From assembly GCF_000373585.1 (NCBI RefSeq), contig NZ_KB891883.1, positions 78,927 through 142,926 of the forward strand: DNA of 64,000 bases, given 5' to 3'. The notes beneath the pieces are model-generated. The model did not search any database, was not told where the DNA came from, and saw only the letters and a list, made by a program, of their open reading frames with translations. The position numbers and the translations under genes are program-made. The stretch is from Streptomyces sp. MspMP-M5. Its GTDB lineage: Bacteria; Actinomycetota; Actinomycetes; Streptomycetales; Streptomycetaceae. How positions within the stretch are numbered: position 1 is the first letter of the stretch; each line of letters starts with the position of its first letter. Of the stretch, positions 1 through 7,277 are shown in pieces.

Positions 1-1
1 C

Positions 2-898
2 GAAATGGGCCCGACGTTGGACGACGTGGCGCGCTCGTTGTCCCGTTCGATGCCGGTCGGTGGGATCTGTGTCACCGCCGAGCGGGAACGGCTGCCGATC
101 CTCAAGGAGGAGGCGGACAAACGGAGGTGCCGGCTGATCACGGTCGATCCGGAGTCGGTCACCGACGAGGAACTGCGCGGGTTCAGCTGGTTCACCTTCA
201 AGGAGAACGTCGCCATCGCGCTGGCGGTGGCCGAGTTGCTCGGTGTGGACCGGGCCACCGCACTGCGCGGTATGTGGGACGCGCCGCCGGACCCCGGCGT
301 GCTCTCCGTCGAGCGCTACCGCACCCCCGACGGGAGAAGGCTGCGTTTCGCCAACGTCTTCGCCGCCAACGACCCCGAGTCGACGCTGATGAACGTCCGG
401 CAGCTGGAGCAGCTCGGGGCGATCCGCCGCCCGCTGAACGTGGTCGTCAATTGCCGTCCGGACCGGGTGGAACGCAACGGGCAGATGGGCGCGATCGTGC
501 CCGACCTGGCCCCGGAGACGGTCTTTCTCATCGGGCATCCGACCAAGAGCGCCCGCGACGGCATCCCGCCGGACTGGTCGTCGGGGCGGGTGGTGGACCT
601 GGGCGGCGAGCGGCGCGGCGCGGCGGAGCTGACCCGCGCGATCCTCGCCGAAGTCGGCCCGGATTCCTCGCTGGTGGCCATCGGCAACATCCACGGCCAG
701 GGAGAGCTGTTCCTGGAGTGCCTGGCCGAGCTGCCCCCGGACGACGTCGGCGAGCCGCTTCCGGTGGCGCATCCGCCCGAGCCGGAGCCGTACAGCTGGG
801 TGGCGTCGCTGAACGCCCCGGCACCCGGCCTGCCTGTCCCGATCCCGTCCTCCGCCCCGGCCGAAGCCCGGCACCAGCCCGCAAGGAAACAGCCGTGA
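2..898 (+). CDS. pgsB: PgsB/CapB-like poly-gamma-glutamate synthase ligase subunit (5' truncated by window edge)
   Basis: This is the ATP-dependent amide ligase of poly-gamma-glutamate synthesis, a Mur-ligase-like enzyme that elongates glutamate chains at the membrane. The visible part is about 298 residues. The family is usually near 390-400, so the N-terminal P-loop region lies upstream of the window, and the reading frame is open to base 2. Family landmarks are the opening stretch EMGPTLDDVA, FTFKENVAIA, FANVFAANDPEST, VVNCRPDR and VAIGNIHGQGE near the end. A proline-rich tail of about 40 residues follows the conserved part and is not typical. The stop overlaps the GTG of pgsC by 4 bp, so the two are translationally coupled. 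Family assignment is firm. Whether the polymer is glutamate is inferred. Confidence 0.85.
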   Translation, partial: EMGPTLDDVARSLSRSMPVGGICVTAERERLPILKEEADKRRCRLITVDPESVTDEELRGFSWFTFKENVAIALAVAELLGVDRATALRGMWDAPPDPGVLSVERYRTPDGRRLRFANVFAANDPESTLMNVRQLEQLGAIRRPLNVVVNCRPDRVERNGQMGAIVPDLAPETVFLIGHPTKSARDGIPPDWSSGRVVDLGGERRGAAELTRAILAEVGPDSSLVAIGNIHGQGELFLECLAELPPDDVGEPLPVAHPPEPEPYSWVASLNAPAPGLPVPIPSSAPAEARHQPARKQP

Positions 899-1377
899 TC
901 CCCGTCGACGTCACTCCGCAGACCGCCGCACTGGGGATCGCCCTCGGGCTGGTCTTCTCCCTGATCTGCTACCTGACCACCAACCTCTCTCCGGGCGGCA
1001 TGATCACCCCCGGCTGGCTGGCGCTGACCCTCGTCACCGATCTGGCCCGGGCCGCGATGGTGATCGGCGTCACCGCGCTCACCCTCCTCGCGACCAAGGT
1101 CCTTCAGCGCCATGTGATCCTTTACGGGAAGCGGCTGTTCGCCGCCGTGGTGCTCGCCGCCGTGCTGCTGCAGACGACGGTGGCGCTCACGCTGCAGCAC
1201 GAGTTCCCGCTGCTCTACACCGCCCAGACCCTGGGGTTCATCGTGCCCGGCCTGATCGCCTATCAGCTGGTGCGGCAACCGCTGGCGGCCACCGTGATCT
1301 CCACCACCGCGGTCACCCTGGGCACGTATGTGGTGCTGGTGGCCGGGTTGCTGCTGGGGGCGCTGCCCGTCGGCTGA
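895..1377 (+). CDS. pgsC: PgsC/CapC-like poly-gamma-glutamate synthase membrane subunit
   Basis: Small hydrophobic protein of 160 residues with about five predicted membrane segments, matching the size and composition of PgsC/CapC. That subunit forms the membrane core of poly-gamma-glutamate synthase with PgsB. Conserved-looking elements include the early glycine- and proline-containing loop SPGGMITPGWLAL and a charged turn before the last helices. The start is GTG at 895, overlapping the TGA of pgsB (GTGA), which fixes it. No PgsA-like metallophosphatase-fold subunit is present downstream. If it exists it lies upstream of the window. The gene is followed 48 bp later by an NlpC/P60 hydrolase. 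Confidence 0.82.
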   Translation: MIPVDVTPQTAALGIALGLVFSLICYLTTNLSPGGMITPGWLALTLVTDLARAAMVIGVTALTLLATKVLQRHVILYGKRLFAAVVLAAVLLQTTVALTLQHEFPLLYTAQTLGFIVPGLIAYQLVRQPLAATVISTTAVTLGTYVVLVAGLLLGALPVG

Positions 1378-1425
1378 CCGGCCGCCCCCGCCCACCCCAC
1401 CCGTCCGCACGTCGAGGAGGTCTCC

Positions 1426-2466
1426 ATGGGCACCGCGCCCACTCCGCCCCGCAGGCCCAGTCGCCGTCAGATCCTCGGCTCCGCCGTCGGCCTGGCCGCC
1501 GCGGGAGCGGTCGGCGGATATGCCTGGCACCGTTCCCACAGCGGCGCACCGGACGACGACTTCCCGGTACCGACCGGCGGCTACCACTTCGAGCGATGCG
1601 ACACGCCCGCCCGCACGGTGGCGCGCGCCGCCGACGGCCGGGTGCTGGCCACCTTCACCGACGGCGCACGCACCGCCGTGCTGGCCGGCCCGGCCCGCAC
1701 CTGGAGCGAGCCGCGCACCACCGGCGCCGTGGTGCGCGGCGATGCCTGGGTACGGCTGCTGCCGGGCGTGTGGCACCAGGGCAAGGAGGAAACCCGCTGG
1801 TTCCGGGAGTGGTTTCCCAAGGCCCTGGCCGACCGCCGTCCGGACGTCCTCGCGGTGGCCTTCCAGTACGGCGACGGGGCCCCCGACCGGCGTACCGCGT
1901 CGGGCCTGCGCTACGCCGGCAGGGCCCACTTCGGGCCGGACGTTCCCGGGCAACCGCCGGGGTCGTTCCACCAGCGCGACGAGAAGTCCGACTTCTACGA
2001 CTACCTCGGCGTGCCCTGGATCTTCCCGGACGGCACCCGCAAGCACCCGGAGCAGGAGCGCTACGGGGATGTGGACTGCTCCGGCTTCATGCGCCTGATC
2101 TGGGGCTACCGCATGGGCTACCCGCTGCACGCCACCAACGGCACGGGGATCGGCCTGCCCCGCCGGGCCTACGCCATCGCCGCCCGGGCACCCGGCGTAC
2201 TGCTGATCCCGAACACCGGCCGGCAGCCCACCGACCTCGGCTCCCTGCTCCCCGGCGACCTGGTCTTCTTCTCCATCGACATCGGCAGACCGCACGGCAT
2301 CGACCACTGCGGCATGTACCTGGGGCCGGACGACGACGGGCATCCGCGCTTCTACTCCAGCCGCTCCCAGGCGAACGGCCCCACCATGGGCGACCTGGCC
2401 GGCCGCGCCACGCTCGACGGCCACGGCTTCTACGCCCGGGGGCTGCGCCTGGCCCGCCGCCTGTGA
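1426..2466 (+). CDS. Exported NlpC/P60-family cysteine peptidase linked to pgsBC
   Basis: A 346-residue protein that begins with a twin-arginine-like signal (residues 10-36; SRRQILGS followed by an Ala/Gly-rich core), so it is probably exported through Tat. The C-terminal half is an NlpC/P60 fold with the catalytic cysteine in DVDCSGF (Cys218) and the histidine in GIDHCGMYLG (His294). NlpC/P60 enzymes hydrolyse gamma-glutamyl-containing bonds in peptidoglycan. Bacillus PgdS uses the same fold to cut poly-gamma-glutamate. Position directly behind pgsBC therefore suggests a polymer-releasing or trimming hydrolase, which is an inference from context. The ATG is preceded by GAGGAGG. Its stop lies 53 bp before the chosen start of the next gene. 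Confidence 0.8.
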   Translation: MGTAPTPPRRPSRRQILGSAVGLAAAGAVGGYAWHRSHSGAPDDDFPVPTGGYHFERCDTPARTVARAADGRVLATFTDGARTAVLAGPARTWSEPRTTGAVVRGDAWVRLLPGVWHQGKEETRWFREWFPKALADRRPDVLAVAFQYGDGAPDRRTASGLRYAGRAHFGPDVPGQPPGSFHQRDEKSDFYDYLGVPWIFPDGTRKHPEQERYGDVDCSGFMRLIWGYRMGYPLHATNGTGIGLPRRAYAIAARAPGVLLIPNTGRQPTDLGSLLPGDLVFFSIDIGRPHGIDHCGMYLGPDDDGHPRFYSSRSQANGPTMGDLAGRATLDGHGFYARGLRLARRL

Positions 2467-2519
2467 AGCCGACGCCCTCCTCCCGCACCCCAGCCCGCCG
2501 CCCCCGGAGAGACCCCACC

Positions 2520-4430
2520 GTGGCCACCACCTCCCCCGCCCACGACCCCACCGACCGCCGCCGCCCCACGCGGGCCGTCCACGCCAGGCACTGCCGACGG
2601 GCCGCCCTCAGCCGGGAGTCGACCGCCCTGCTGTTGATCCTGGCAACCGCCACGGTGCTCTACGCCTGGGGCATCGACCGTGCCGGGGTGCACCCGTACT
2701 ACAGCGCGGCCGTGCGGTCGATGGCCGCGGACTGGCATGCCTTCGTCTTCGGCGGGCTGGACCCGAGCGGCTCGATCACCGTGGACAAGATCCCCGGTGC
2801 GCTCTGGCCGCAGGCCCTTTCCGTCCGGCTGCTCGGACCGCACAACTGGGCGGCGGTGCTGCCACAGGTCCTGGAGGGCGTGCTCGCCGTCCAGGCACTG
2901 CACCGGATCGTCCGTGCCTGGGCCGGCCCCACGGCAGGACTGCTCGCCGCGCTGGCCCTCGCCCTGACCCCGATCACCGTCGCCCTCAACCGGCACACCA
3001 TCCCCGACACCCTCCTCGTCCTGCTGCTGGTGCTCGCGGCGGGGGCGTTGCAGAAGGCCGTCGCCACCGGGAGGGTGGCGCCGCTGCTCCTCTGCGGGAC
3101 ATGGGTGGGACTGGCCTTCCAGGCAAAGATGCTCCAGGCATGGCTCGTCCTGCCGGTCTTCGCCGCCGTCTACCAACTGGCGGCTCCCGGCTCCCGCCTG
3201 GACCGGGCCCGGCGGCTGCTGCTCGCCGGAACCACCGCCCTCGTCGTCTCCTGCTCCTGGCTCCTGCTGGTCTGGGCGACCCCGGCCGCAGACCGTCCGT
3301 ACCTCGACGGCACCACCAACAACAACCCCTTCACCCTGGTCTTCGGCTACAACGGGCTGAGCCGCTTCGGCCACGACCCGCATGCACTGGGCGCCGTCGC
3401 CGGCACCGCCGCCAGCCGCACCACCGGCAACACCGGTTGGACCATGCTGGTCAACCAGAGCGTGGGCCCGCAGATCGCCTGGCTCCTGCCGCTGGCCGCA
3501 CTGGCGTTGGCGCTGGGCGTGTGGTGGCGCACCGGACACCCGCGCACCGACGGGGCACGGGCGGGTTTTCTGCTCTGGGGCGGATGGCTGCTGACGCACA
3601 TCGTGGTCTTCAGCAACTCCAACGGCAATCACGGCTACTACACGGCCGTACTGGCGCCGGCCCTGGCCGCACTGTCCGGTGCCGGAGCCGCCGTCTTCTG
3701 GGCCGAGTACCGTGCCGGCGGCCGGCGTCGGGCGGCGCTGCCCCTCGCGGTCGGCGTCACGGCACTGTGGGCCGCGGTGATCGACGGCCCGCACAGTCGC
3801 TTCGCACCCTGGCTGCTGCCGATGGTCCTGATGCTCGGCCTGTGCGGGACCGTCGGTCTGTGGACCAGTGGTCCGCAGACCGCGCGCCGGGCGGTCCCCA
3901 GCGCCCTCGCGGCCTGCCTGGCATCGGCCCTGCTCGCCCCGGCCGTCTGGGCCGCCTCCTGTCTGAACCCGCGGTACCCCGGCTCGCCGGTCGAGCCGCT
4001 GGCCGGGCCGGTCGGCCCCGGCTACCACGATGCGCTCCATCGCCGGCCCAAGATCCTGCGAAACCCCCTGGGCGAACCTTCCGCCCGCGACGCCGCGCTC
4101 CTGCACTACCTCTCCGGACACCGCTCCGGAGAGAAGTACCTGCTGGCCACCCAGGCCGCCTACGGCGCCGAGCCCCTGCTGCGTGCGGCCTCCCACCCCA
4201 TGCTGGTGATGGGCGGCTTCACCGGCCTGACCCCGTACCCGGCCCCGCGCGGACTCCGTGACCTGGTCTCCACCCACCAGTTGCGCTACGTCCTGCTGAC
4301 CACACGCCGCCCGTCCACACCGGCCACGGCCTGGGTGAAGAGCCACTGCACCGGCGTCCCGCCGACCGCCTACGACCGCGCCTCGGACGGAAGTTTCACC
4401 CTCTACGACTGCGCTCGACGAGGCGGCTGA
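2520..4430 (+). CDS. GT39-type (YkcB/ArnT-like) polytopic membrane glycosyltransferase
   Basis: A 636-residue polyprenyl-phosphate-sugar-dependent glycosyltransferase of the PMT/ArnT superfamily (GT-C fold). It has about 11 membrane helices and a soluble C-terminal domain of some 150 residues. The first extracytoplasmic loop holds the family signature HPYYSAAVRSM, then LDPSGSITVDK and the tryptophan-containing IPGALW. Further markers are NRHTIPDTLL and NNNPFTLVFGYNGLSRF. The GTG start at 2520 has GGAGAG eight bases upstream. A longer start at 2463 would overlap the preceding stop by 4 bp and cannot be excluded. It probably glycosylates a cell-envelope component. Co-orientation with the pgs genes suggests a role in the same surface polymer, but no substrate can be read from the sequence. 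Confidence 0.8.
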   Translation: MATTSPAHDPTDRRRPTRAVHARHCRRAALSRESTALLLILATATVLYAWGIDRAGVHPYYSAAVRSMAADWHAFVFGGLDPSGSITVDKIPGALWPQALSVRLLGPHNWAAVLPQVLEGVLAVQALHRIVRAWAGPTAGLLAALALALTPITVALNRHTIPDTLLVLLLVLAAGALQKAVATGRVAPLLLCGTWVGLAFQAKMLQAWLVLPVFAAVYQLAAPGSRLDRARRLLLAGTTALVVSCSWLLLVWATPAADRPYLDGTTNNNPFTLVFGYNGLSRFGHDPHALGAVAGTAASRTTGNTGWTMLVNQSVGPQIAWLLPLAALALALGVWWRTGHPRTDGARAGFLLWGGWLLTHIVVFSNSNGNHGYYTAVLAPALAALSGAGAAVFWAEYRAGGRRRAALPLAVGVTALWAAVIDGPHSRFAPWLLPMVLMLGLCGTVGLWTSGPQTARRAVPSALAACLASALLAPAVWAASCLNPRYPGSPVEPLAGPVGPGYHDALHRRPKILRNPLGEPSARDAALLHYLSGHRSGEKYLLATQAAYGAEPLLRAASHPMLVMGGFTGLTPYPAPRGLRDLVSTHQLRYVLLTTRRPSTPATAWVKSHCTGVPPTAYDRASDGSFTLYDCARRGG

Positions 4431-4474
4431 GCGCCCTCAGCGGCTCGGCGGACGGTCAAGAGTCGGCCAAACGA

Positions 4475-4505
4475 TTGCACATCTGCGCAAGTATTGGTCT
4501 ACACT
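4475..4505 (+). promoter_or_regulatory. Candidate vegetative promoter for the M-box leader
   Basis: TTGCAC (4475-4480) and TACACT (4500-4505) resemble -35 and -10 hexamers, with a spacer of 19 bases that is longer than ideal. They sit just upstream of the M-box aptamer, where its promoter is expected. Transcription would begin near 4512. Confidence 0.4.
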
Positions 4506-4527
4506 CTGAGAGGTTTGAAGAAGAGGC

Positions 4528-4684
4528 ACCTCGTTCGGTGAGGCGTCTGCACGGACACAGGCCACTGACCCCACGACGTCGAGAGACGCCCAGGGTCAGG
4601 ACAGGTCTCCCCGGCCTAAGGGGTGACCCCAAGTGGCTTCCCCCACAGTGGATTACGCCGTGCAGTGCCAAAGCTCTGACGAGT
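4528..4684 (+). ncRNA. M-box (ykoK-type) magnesium-sensing riboswitch
   Basis: The leader matches the M-box aptamer closely. It has GGTGAGGC near the 5' side (4538-4544), GAGAGACGCC (4580-4589), CAGGGTCAGGACAGG (4590-4604) and the diagnostic 3' block GTGCCAAAGCTCTGACGAG (4665-4683). The closing helix pairs CTCGT (4529-4533) with ACGAG (4679-4683). The next helix pairs CTGCACGG (4547-4554) with CCGTGCAG (4658-4665) perfectly. M-box RNAs fold around magnesium and switch off downstream Mg2+ transport genes. The coding region downstream is an Nramp-related transporter, a known M-box target type. A GC-rich hairpin follows at 4693-4718. Confidence 0.9.
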
Positions 4685-4692
4685 TGGGGTGA

Positions 4693-4718
4693 ACCGGCCG
4701 CAAGTCGTGCGGGCCGGT
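4693..4718 (+). terminator. Hairpin immediately downstream of the M-box
   Basis: ACCGGCC (4693-4699) pairs with GGCCGGT (4712-4718) across a 12-base loop, nine bases after the aptamer closing helix. There is no U-tract, so it is either a GC-rich actinobacterial terminator or part of the expression platform. Assignment rests only on position and complementarity. Confidence 0.4.
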
Positions 4719-4780
4719 CCGCTCCTTGCCGAGTCGACGACGACGCGCGTACGCGTCCCGACCGGAAGGAGGCGAGTGAC

Positions 4781-4858
4781 ATGGACTGCAGTTGCAGTAG
4801 TCCGGGCCACAGTCGGCCCCTTACCCGCTTGTCCTCGCACTCTTCCGGCACGCGGTAA
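4781..4858 (+). CDS. Candidate 25-codon leader ORF between M-box and transporter
   Basis: ATG at 4781 is preceded by AAGGAGG (4766-4772) with an ideal 8-base spacing, a stronger ribosome site than that of the transporter itself. The frame runs 25 codons, encoding a peptide starting MDCSCSSPGHS and rich in Ser, Arg and Cys, and ends at TAA 4856-4858. TAA is rare in this genome. It lies 151 bases ahead of the transporter start. It may be a regulatory leader peptide whose translation influences downstream folding or Rho access, by analogy with leader ORFs of other Mg2+ transporter genes. No sequence similarity to those is claimed. Confidence 0.45.
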   Translation: MDCSCSSPGHSRPLTRLSSHSSGTR

Positions 4859-4972
4859 CCACCCCCCTGCGCGCATTCACCTCCGCGCCCTGCGCCCCGT
4901 ACGGCCCTGCGCCGTGACGGGCCGCCGTCCTGCGCGCCCGCGCAGGGGGGATGGCCGCCGCGTGCCCCCAAC

Positions 4973-5001
4973 ACCTCCCCTGCTGGGGGGATTTGGGAGG
5001 T
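4973..5001 (+). promoter_or_regulatory. Hairpin sequestering the transporter ribosome-binding site
   Basis: ACCTCCC (4973-4979) is exactly complementary to GGGAGGT (4995-5001), which contains the Shine-Dalgarno of the transporter ATG at 5010. An alternative pairing, CCCC (4977-4980) with GGGG (4985-4988), would break this hairpin and free the site. Such mutually exclusive pairings are typical of translational control. The link to the upstream M-box is an inference. Confidence 0.45.
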
Positions 5002-5009
5002 ACGTCAGC

Positions 5010-6686
5010 ATGACGGAAACGACCATCGACCACACCGCCGTCGGCCACACCGCCCTCGACGACACCGCCGTCCGCACGCCCCCCGCGGCGGTCCTGGACG
5101 ACGCCCACGTCGGCGACATCCAGGGCGCCCTGGGCACCATCAGGCTCGACGACACCGCACCCCGCACCGGTTTGTCGGCCAGGCTCAAGACCCTGCTGGC
5201 CATCGTCGGTCCCGGTCTGATCGTGATGGTCGGCGACAACGATGCCGGTGCGTTCGCGACCTACGGCCAGGCCGGCCAGAACTACGGCACACACCTGCTG
5301 TGGACCCTGCTGCTGCTCATACCGGTCCTGTACGTCAACCAGGAGATGGTGCTGCGCCTGGGCGCCGTCACCGGCGTCGGGCACGCCCGGCTCATCCTGG
5401 AGCGGTTCGGGAAGTTCTGGGGCGCGTTCTCGGTCATCGACCTGTTCCTGCTCAACGCGCTGACGCTGGTGACCGAGTTCATCGGCATCACCCTGGCCAC
5501 CGGCTACCTGGGCCTGCCGAGGGAAGCGTCGGTGGTACTGGCCGCCGCGATCATCGTCGCGTCCGCGTTCACCGGTTCCTTCCGGCGCTTCGAGCGGATC
5601 GCCATCGCGCTGTGCGCCGCCTCGCTGCTGCTGGTGCCGATCTACTTCATGATCCACCCCGCCGCGTCACAGATGGCCCGGGACTTCGTCATCCCGAACA
5701 TGCCCGGCGGTACGGGTGAGTTGTCGACCGTCATGCTGCTGATCATCGGCATCGTGGGCACCACCGTCGCCCCCTGGCAGCTGTTCTTCCAGCAGTCCTA
5801 CGTGATCGACAAGCGGATCACCCCGCGCTTCATGAAGTACGAGAAGGTGGACCTGGTCATCGGCATCGCGGTGGTGGTCATCGGTGCCGCGGCCATGATG
5901 GGCTTCACCGCCGCCGCCTTCGCCGGGACGCACCAGGCCGGCAACTTCACCGACACCGCGGGCATCGCCCACGGCCTGGCCGCGCACGCCGGCAAGCTCG
6001 CCGGAGTCCTGTTCGCCATCGCCCTGCTGGACGCCTCGATCATCGGCGCCTTCGCCGTCTCCCTGTCCACCGCCTACGCCATCGGCGACGTCTTCGGCAT
6101 CCGGCACTCCCTGCACCGCGGCGTCAAGGGCGCCAAGGGCTTCTACGCCGTCTACGCCGGCCTGGTCGCGGCCGCCGCCACGATCGTGCTGATCCCCGGC
6201 TCCCCGCTGGGCCTGCTCACCGAAGGCGTCCAGACCCTGGCCGGGGTGCTGCTGCCCTCCGCCTCCGTCTTCCTGCTCCTCCTCTGCAACGACAAGGCCG
6301 TCCTCGGCCCCTGGGTCAACGGTCCCAAGACCAACGCGTTCACCTCGGCCGTCGTGGGTGTCCTGGTCGCCCTGTCGATCGTCCTGACCGCCTCGGTCCT
6401 CTTCCCGGACATCTCCGCGGGCGCGATCCTGGACATCATGGCCGCCTGCGGCATCGTCGGAGTGCTGGCCGCCGGGTACGCCTTCACCCGCCGCCGCACG
6501 GGCACCAAGGAGGACCCGATCGACCGCACCGGCCGGGACACCTGGCGCATGCCCGCGCTCGCCACCCTGACCAGGCCGACCATGTCCACCGCGCGCAAGA
6601 TCGGCATGGGCGCGCTGCGCACCTATCTCCTCATCGCGATGGTCCTGGTCGTCATCAAGATCGCTCAGGTCGCCTTCGGGAGCTGA
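5010..6686 (+). CDS. Nramp-related magnesium transporter (NRMT type)
   Basis: A 558-residue protein with the eleven-helix Nramp (SLC11/MntH) layout. Classical manganese/iron Nramps carry DPGN in helix 1 and MPH in helix 6. Here helix 1 reads GDNDAGAFAT (Asp-Asn-Asp-Ala-Gly at 76-80) and helix 6 reads TTVAPWQLFF (Ala-Pro-Trp at 254-256), the altered pair described for Nramp-related magnesium transporters. Control by an M-box riboswitch independently supports Mg2+ as the substrate. An unusual hydrophilic N-terminal extension of about 55 residues, rich in Asp, Thr and Ala, precedes the first helix. The ATG at 5010 follows GGGAGG. A terminator-like hairpin follows at 6708. Confidence 0.88.
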   Translation: MTETTIDHTAVGHTALDDTAVRTPPAAVLDDAHVGDIQGALGTIRLDDTAPRTGLSARLKTLLAIVGPGLIVMVGDNDAGAFATYGQAGQNYGTHLLWTLLLLIPVLYVNQEMVLRLGAVTGVGHARLILERFGKFWGAFSVIDLFLLNALTLVTEFIGITLATGYLGLPREASVVLAAAIIVASAFTGSFRRFERIAIALCAASLLLVPIYFMIHPAASQMARDFVIPNMPGGTGELSTVMLLIIGIVGTTVAPWQLFFQQSYVIDKRITPRFMKYEKVDLVIGIAVVVIGAAAMMGFTAAAFAGTHQAGNFTDTAGIAHGLAAHAGKLAGVLFAIALLDASIIGAFAVSLSTAYAIGDVFGIRHSLHRGVKGAKGFYAVYAGLVAAAATIVLIPGSPLGLLTEGVQTLAGVLLPSASVFLLLLCNDKAVLGPWVNGPKTNAFTSAVVGVLVALSIVLTASVLFPDISAGAILDIMAACGIVGVLAAGYAFTRRRTGTKEDPIDRTGRDTWRMPALATLTRPTMSTARKIGMGALRTYLLIAMVLVVIKIAQVAFGS

Positions 6687-6707
6687 GGCAGCCGAACACC
6701 CCACGGT

Positions 6708-6732
6708 CCGGGGCGCGTCGACTGCGCCCCGG
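6708..6732 (+). terminator. Hairpin terminator after the magnesium transporter
   Basis: CCGGGGCGC (6708-6716) pairs perfectly with GCGCCCCGG (6724-6732) over a 7-base loop and is followed by a C/T-rich run. It separates the transporter from the next gene. Confidence 0.6.
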
Positions 6733-6766
6733 CCCCCTCTCCTCACCGAACGGAGGCCCGTTCGCC

Positions 6767-7156
6767 ATGCTCACCGCACTCGCCCACGTCCAGCTCGCCG
6801 CCCCGGCCGGTTCCGAGGACGTGCTGCGCCGCTTCTACCTCAGCACGCTGCAGATGACGGAAATCCCCAGGCCGCCGGGGGTCGCCCGGCGGGGCGGCTG
6901 CTGGTTCGCCGCGGCGGACGGCGGACGGCTGGAGATCCACATCGGGATCGAGGACGGCTACCGCCCGCCCCGCAAGGCACACCCCGCGATCAAGGTCACC
7001 GGCCTCGACGCGCTCGCCGCCCGCCTGGAGACCCACGGCGCACCGGTCGTCTGGAACGTCAGCGTGCGCGGCCACCGCCGCTTCCACACCACGGACCCGG
7101 TCGGCAACCGCCTGGAGTTCCTCGAACCCCTCACCGCCGGCCCTGCTCCCGCCTGA
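6767..7156 (+). CDS. VOC (glyoxalase/bleomycin-resistance fold) protein
   Basis: A 129-residue single-domain vicinal-oxygen-chelate protein. It shows the two beta-alpha-beta-beta-beta halves typical of the family: ALAHVQLAAPAGSEDVLRRFY at the start, LEIHIGIE in the middle, and the C-terminal DPVGNRLEFLEP, the usual 'DPxGNxxEL'-like ending that contributes a metal-ligand glutamate. VOC proteins act as lyases, isomerases, dioxygenases or drug-binding proteins, and this sequence does not indicate which. The start has an upstream CGGAGG. It lies alone between the transporter terminator and a divergent-function regulator. Confidence 0.75.
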   Translation: MLTALAHVQLAAPAGSEDVLRRFYLSTLQMTEIPRPPGVARRGGCWFAAADGGRLEIHIGIEDGYRPPRKAHPAIKVTGLDALAARLETHGAPVVWNVSVRGHRRFHTTDPVGNRLEFLEPLTAGPAPA

Positions 7157-7277
7157 CCCTGCCGCCGGCACGTCGTAGTCGGCAACGGCCAGGGCCTGCA
7201 AGCGCTTTCGGGCGATGGCGCGAATCGTGGGATGCGTGTCGTTGACGCCCTCACGCCGGAGCCAGCAGGCTGAAGAC

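Noticed and set aside
316..2424. Long minus-strand open frame of about 700 codons opposite pgsB, pgsC and the NlpC/P60 gene
   Set aside because: Its translation is low-complexity Gly/Arg/Gln/His and it opposes three well-supported genes. It is an artefact of high third-position GC.
5010..6686. Classical manganese transporter MntH
   Set aside because: The DPGN and MPH metal-site motifs are replaced by DNDAG and APW, and the leader is a magnesium riboswitch.
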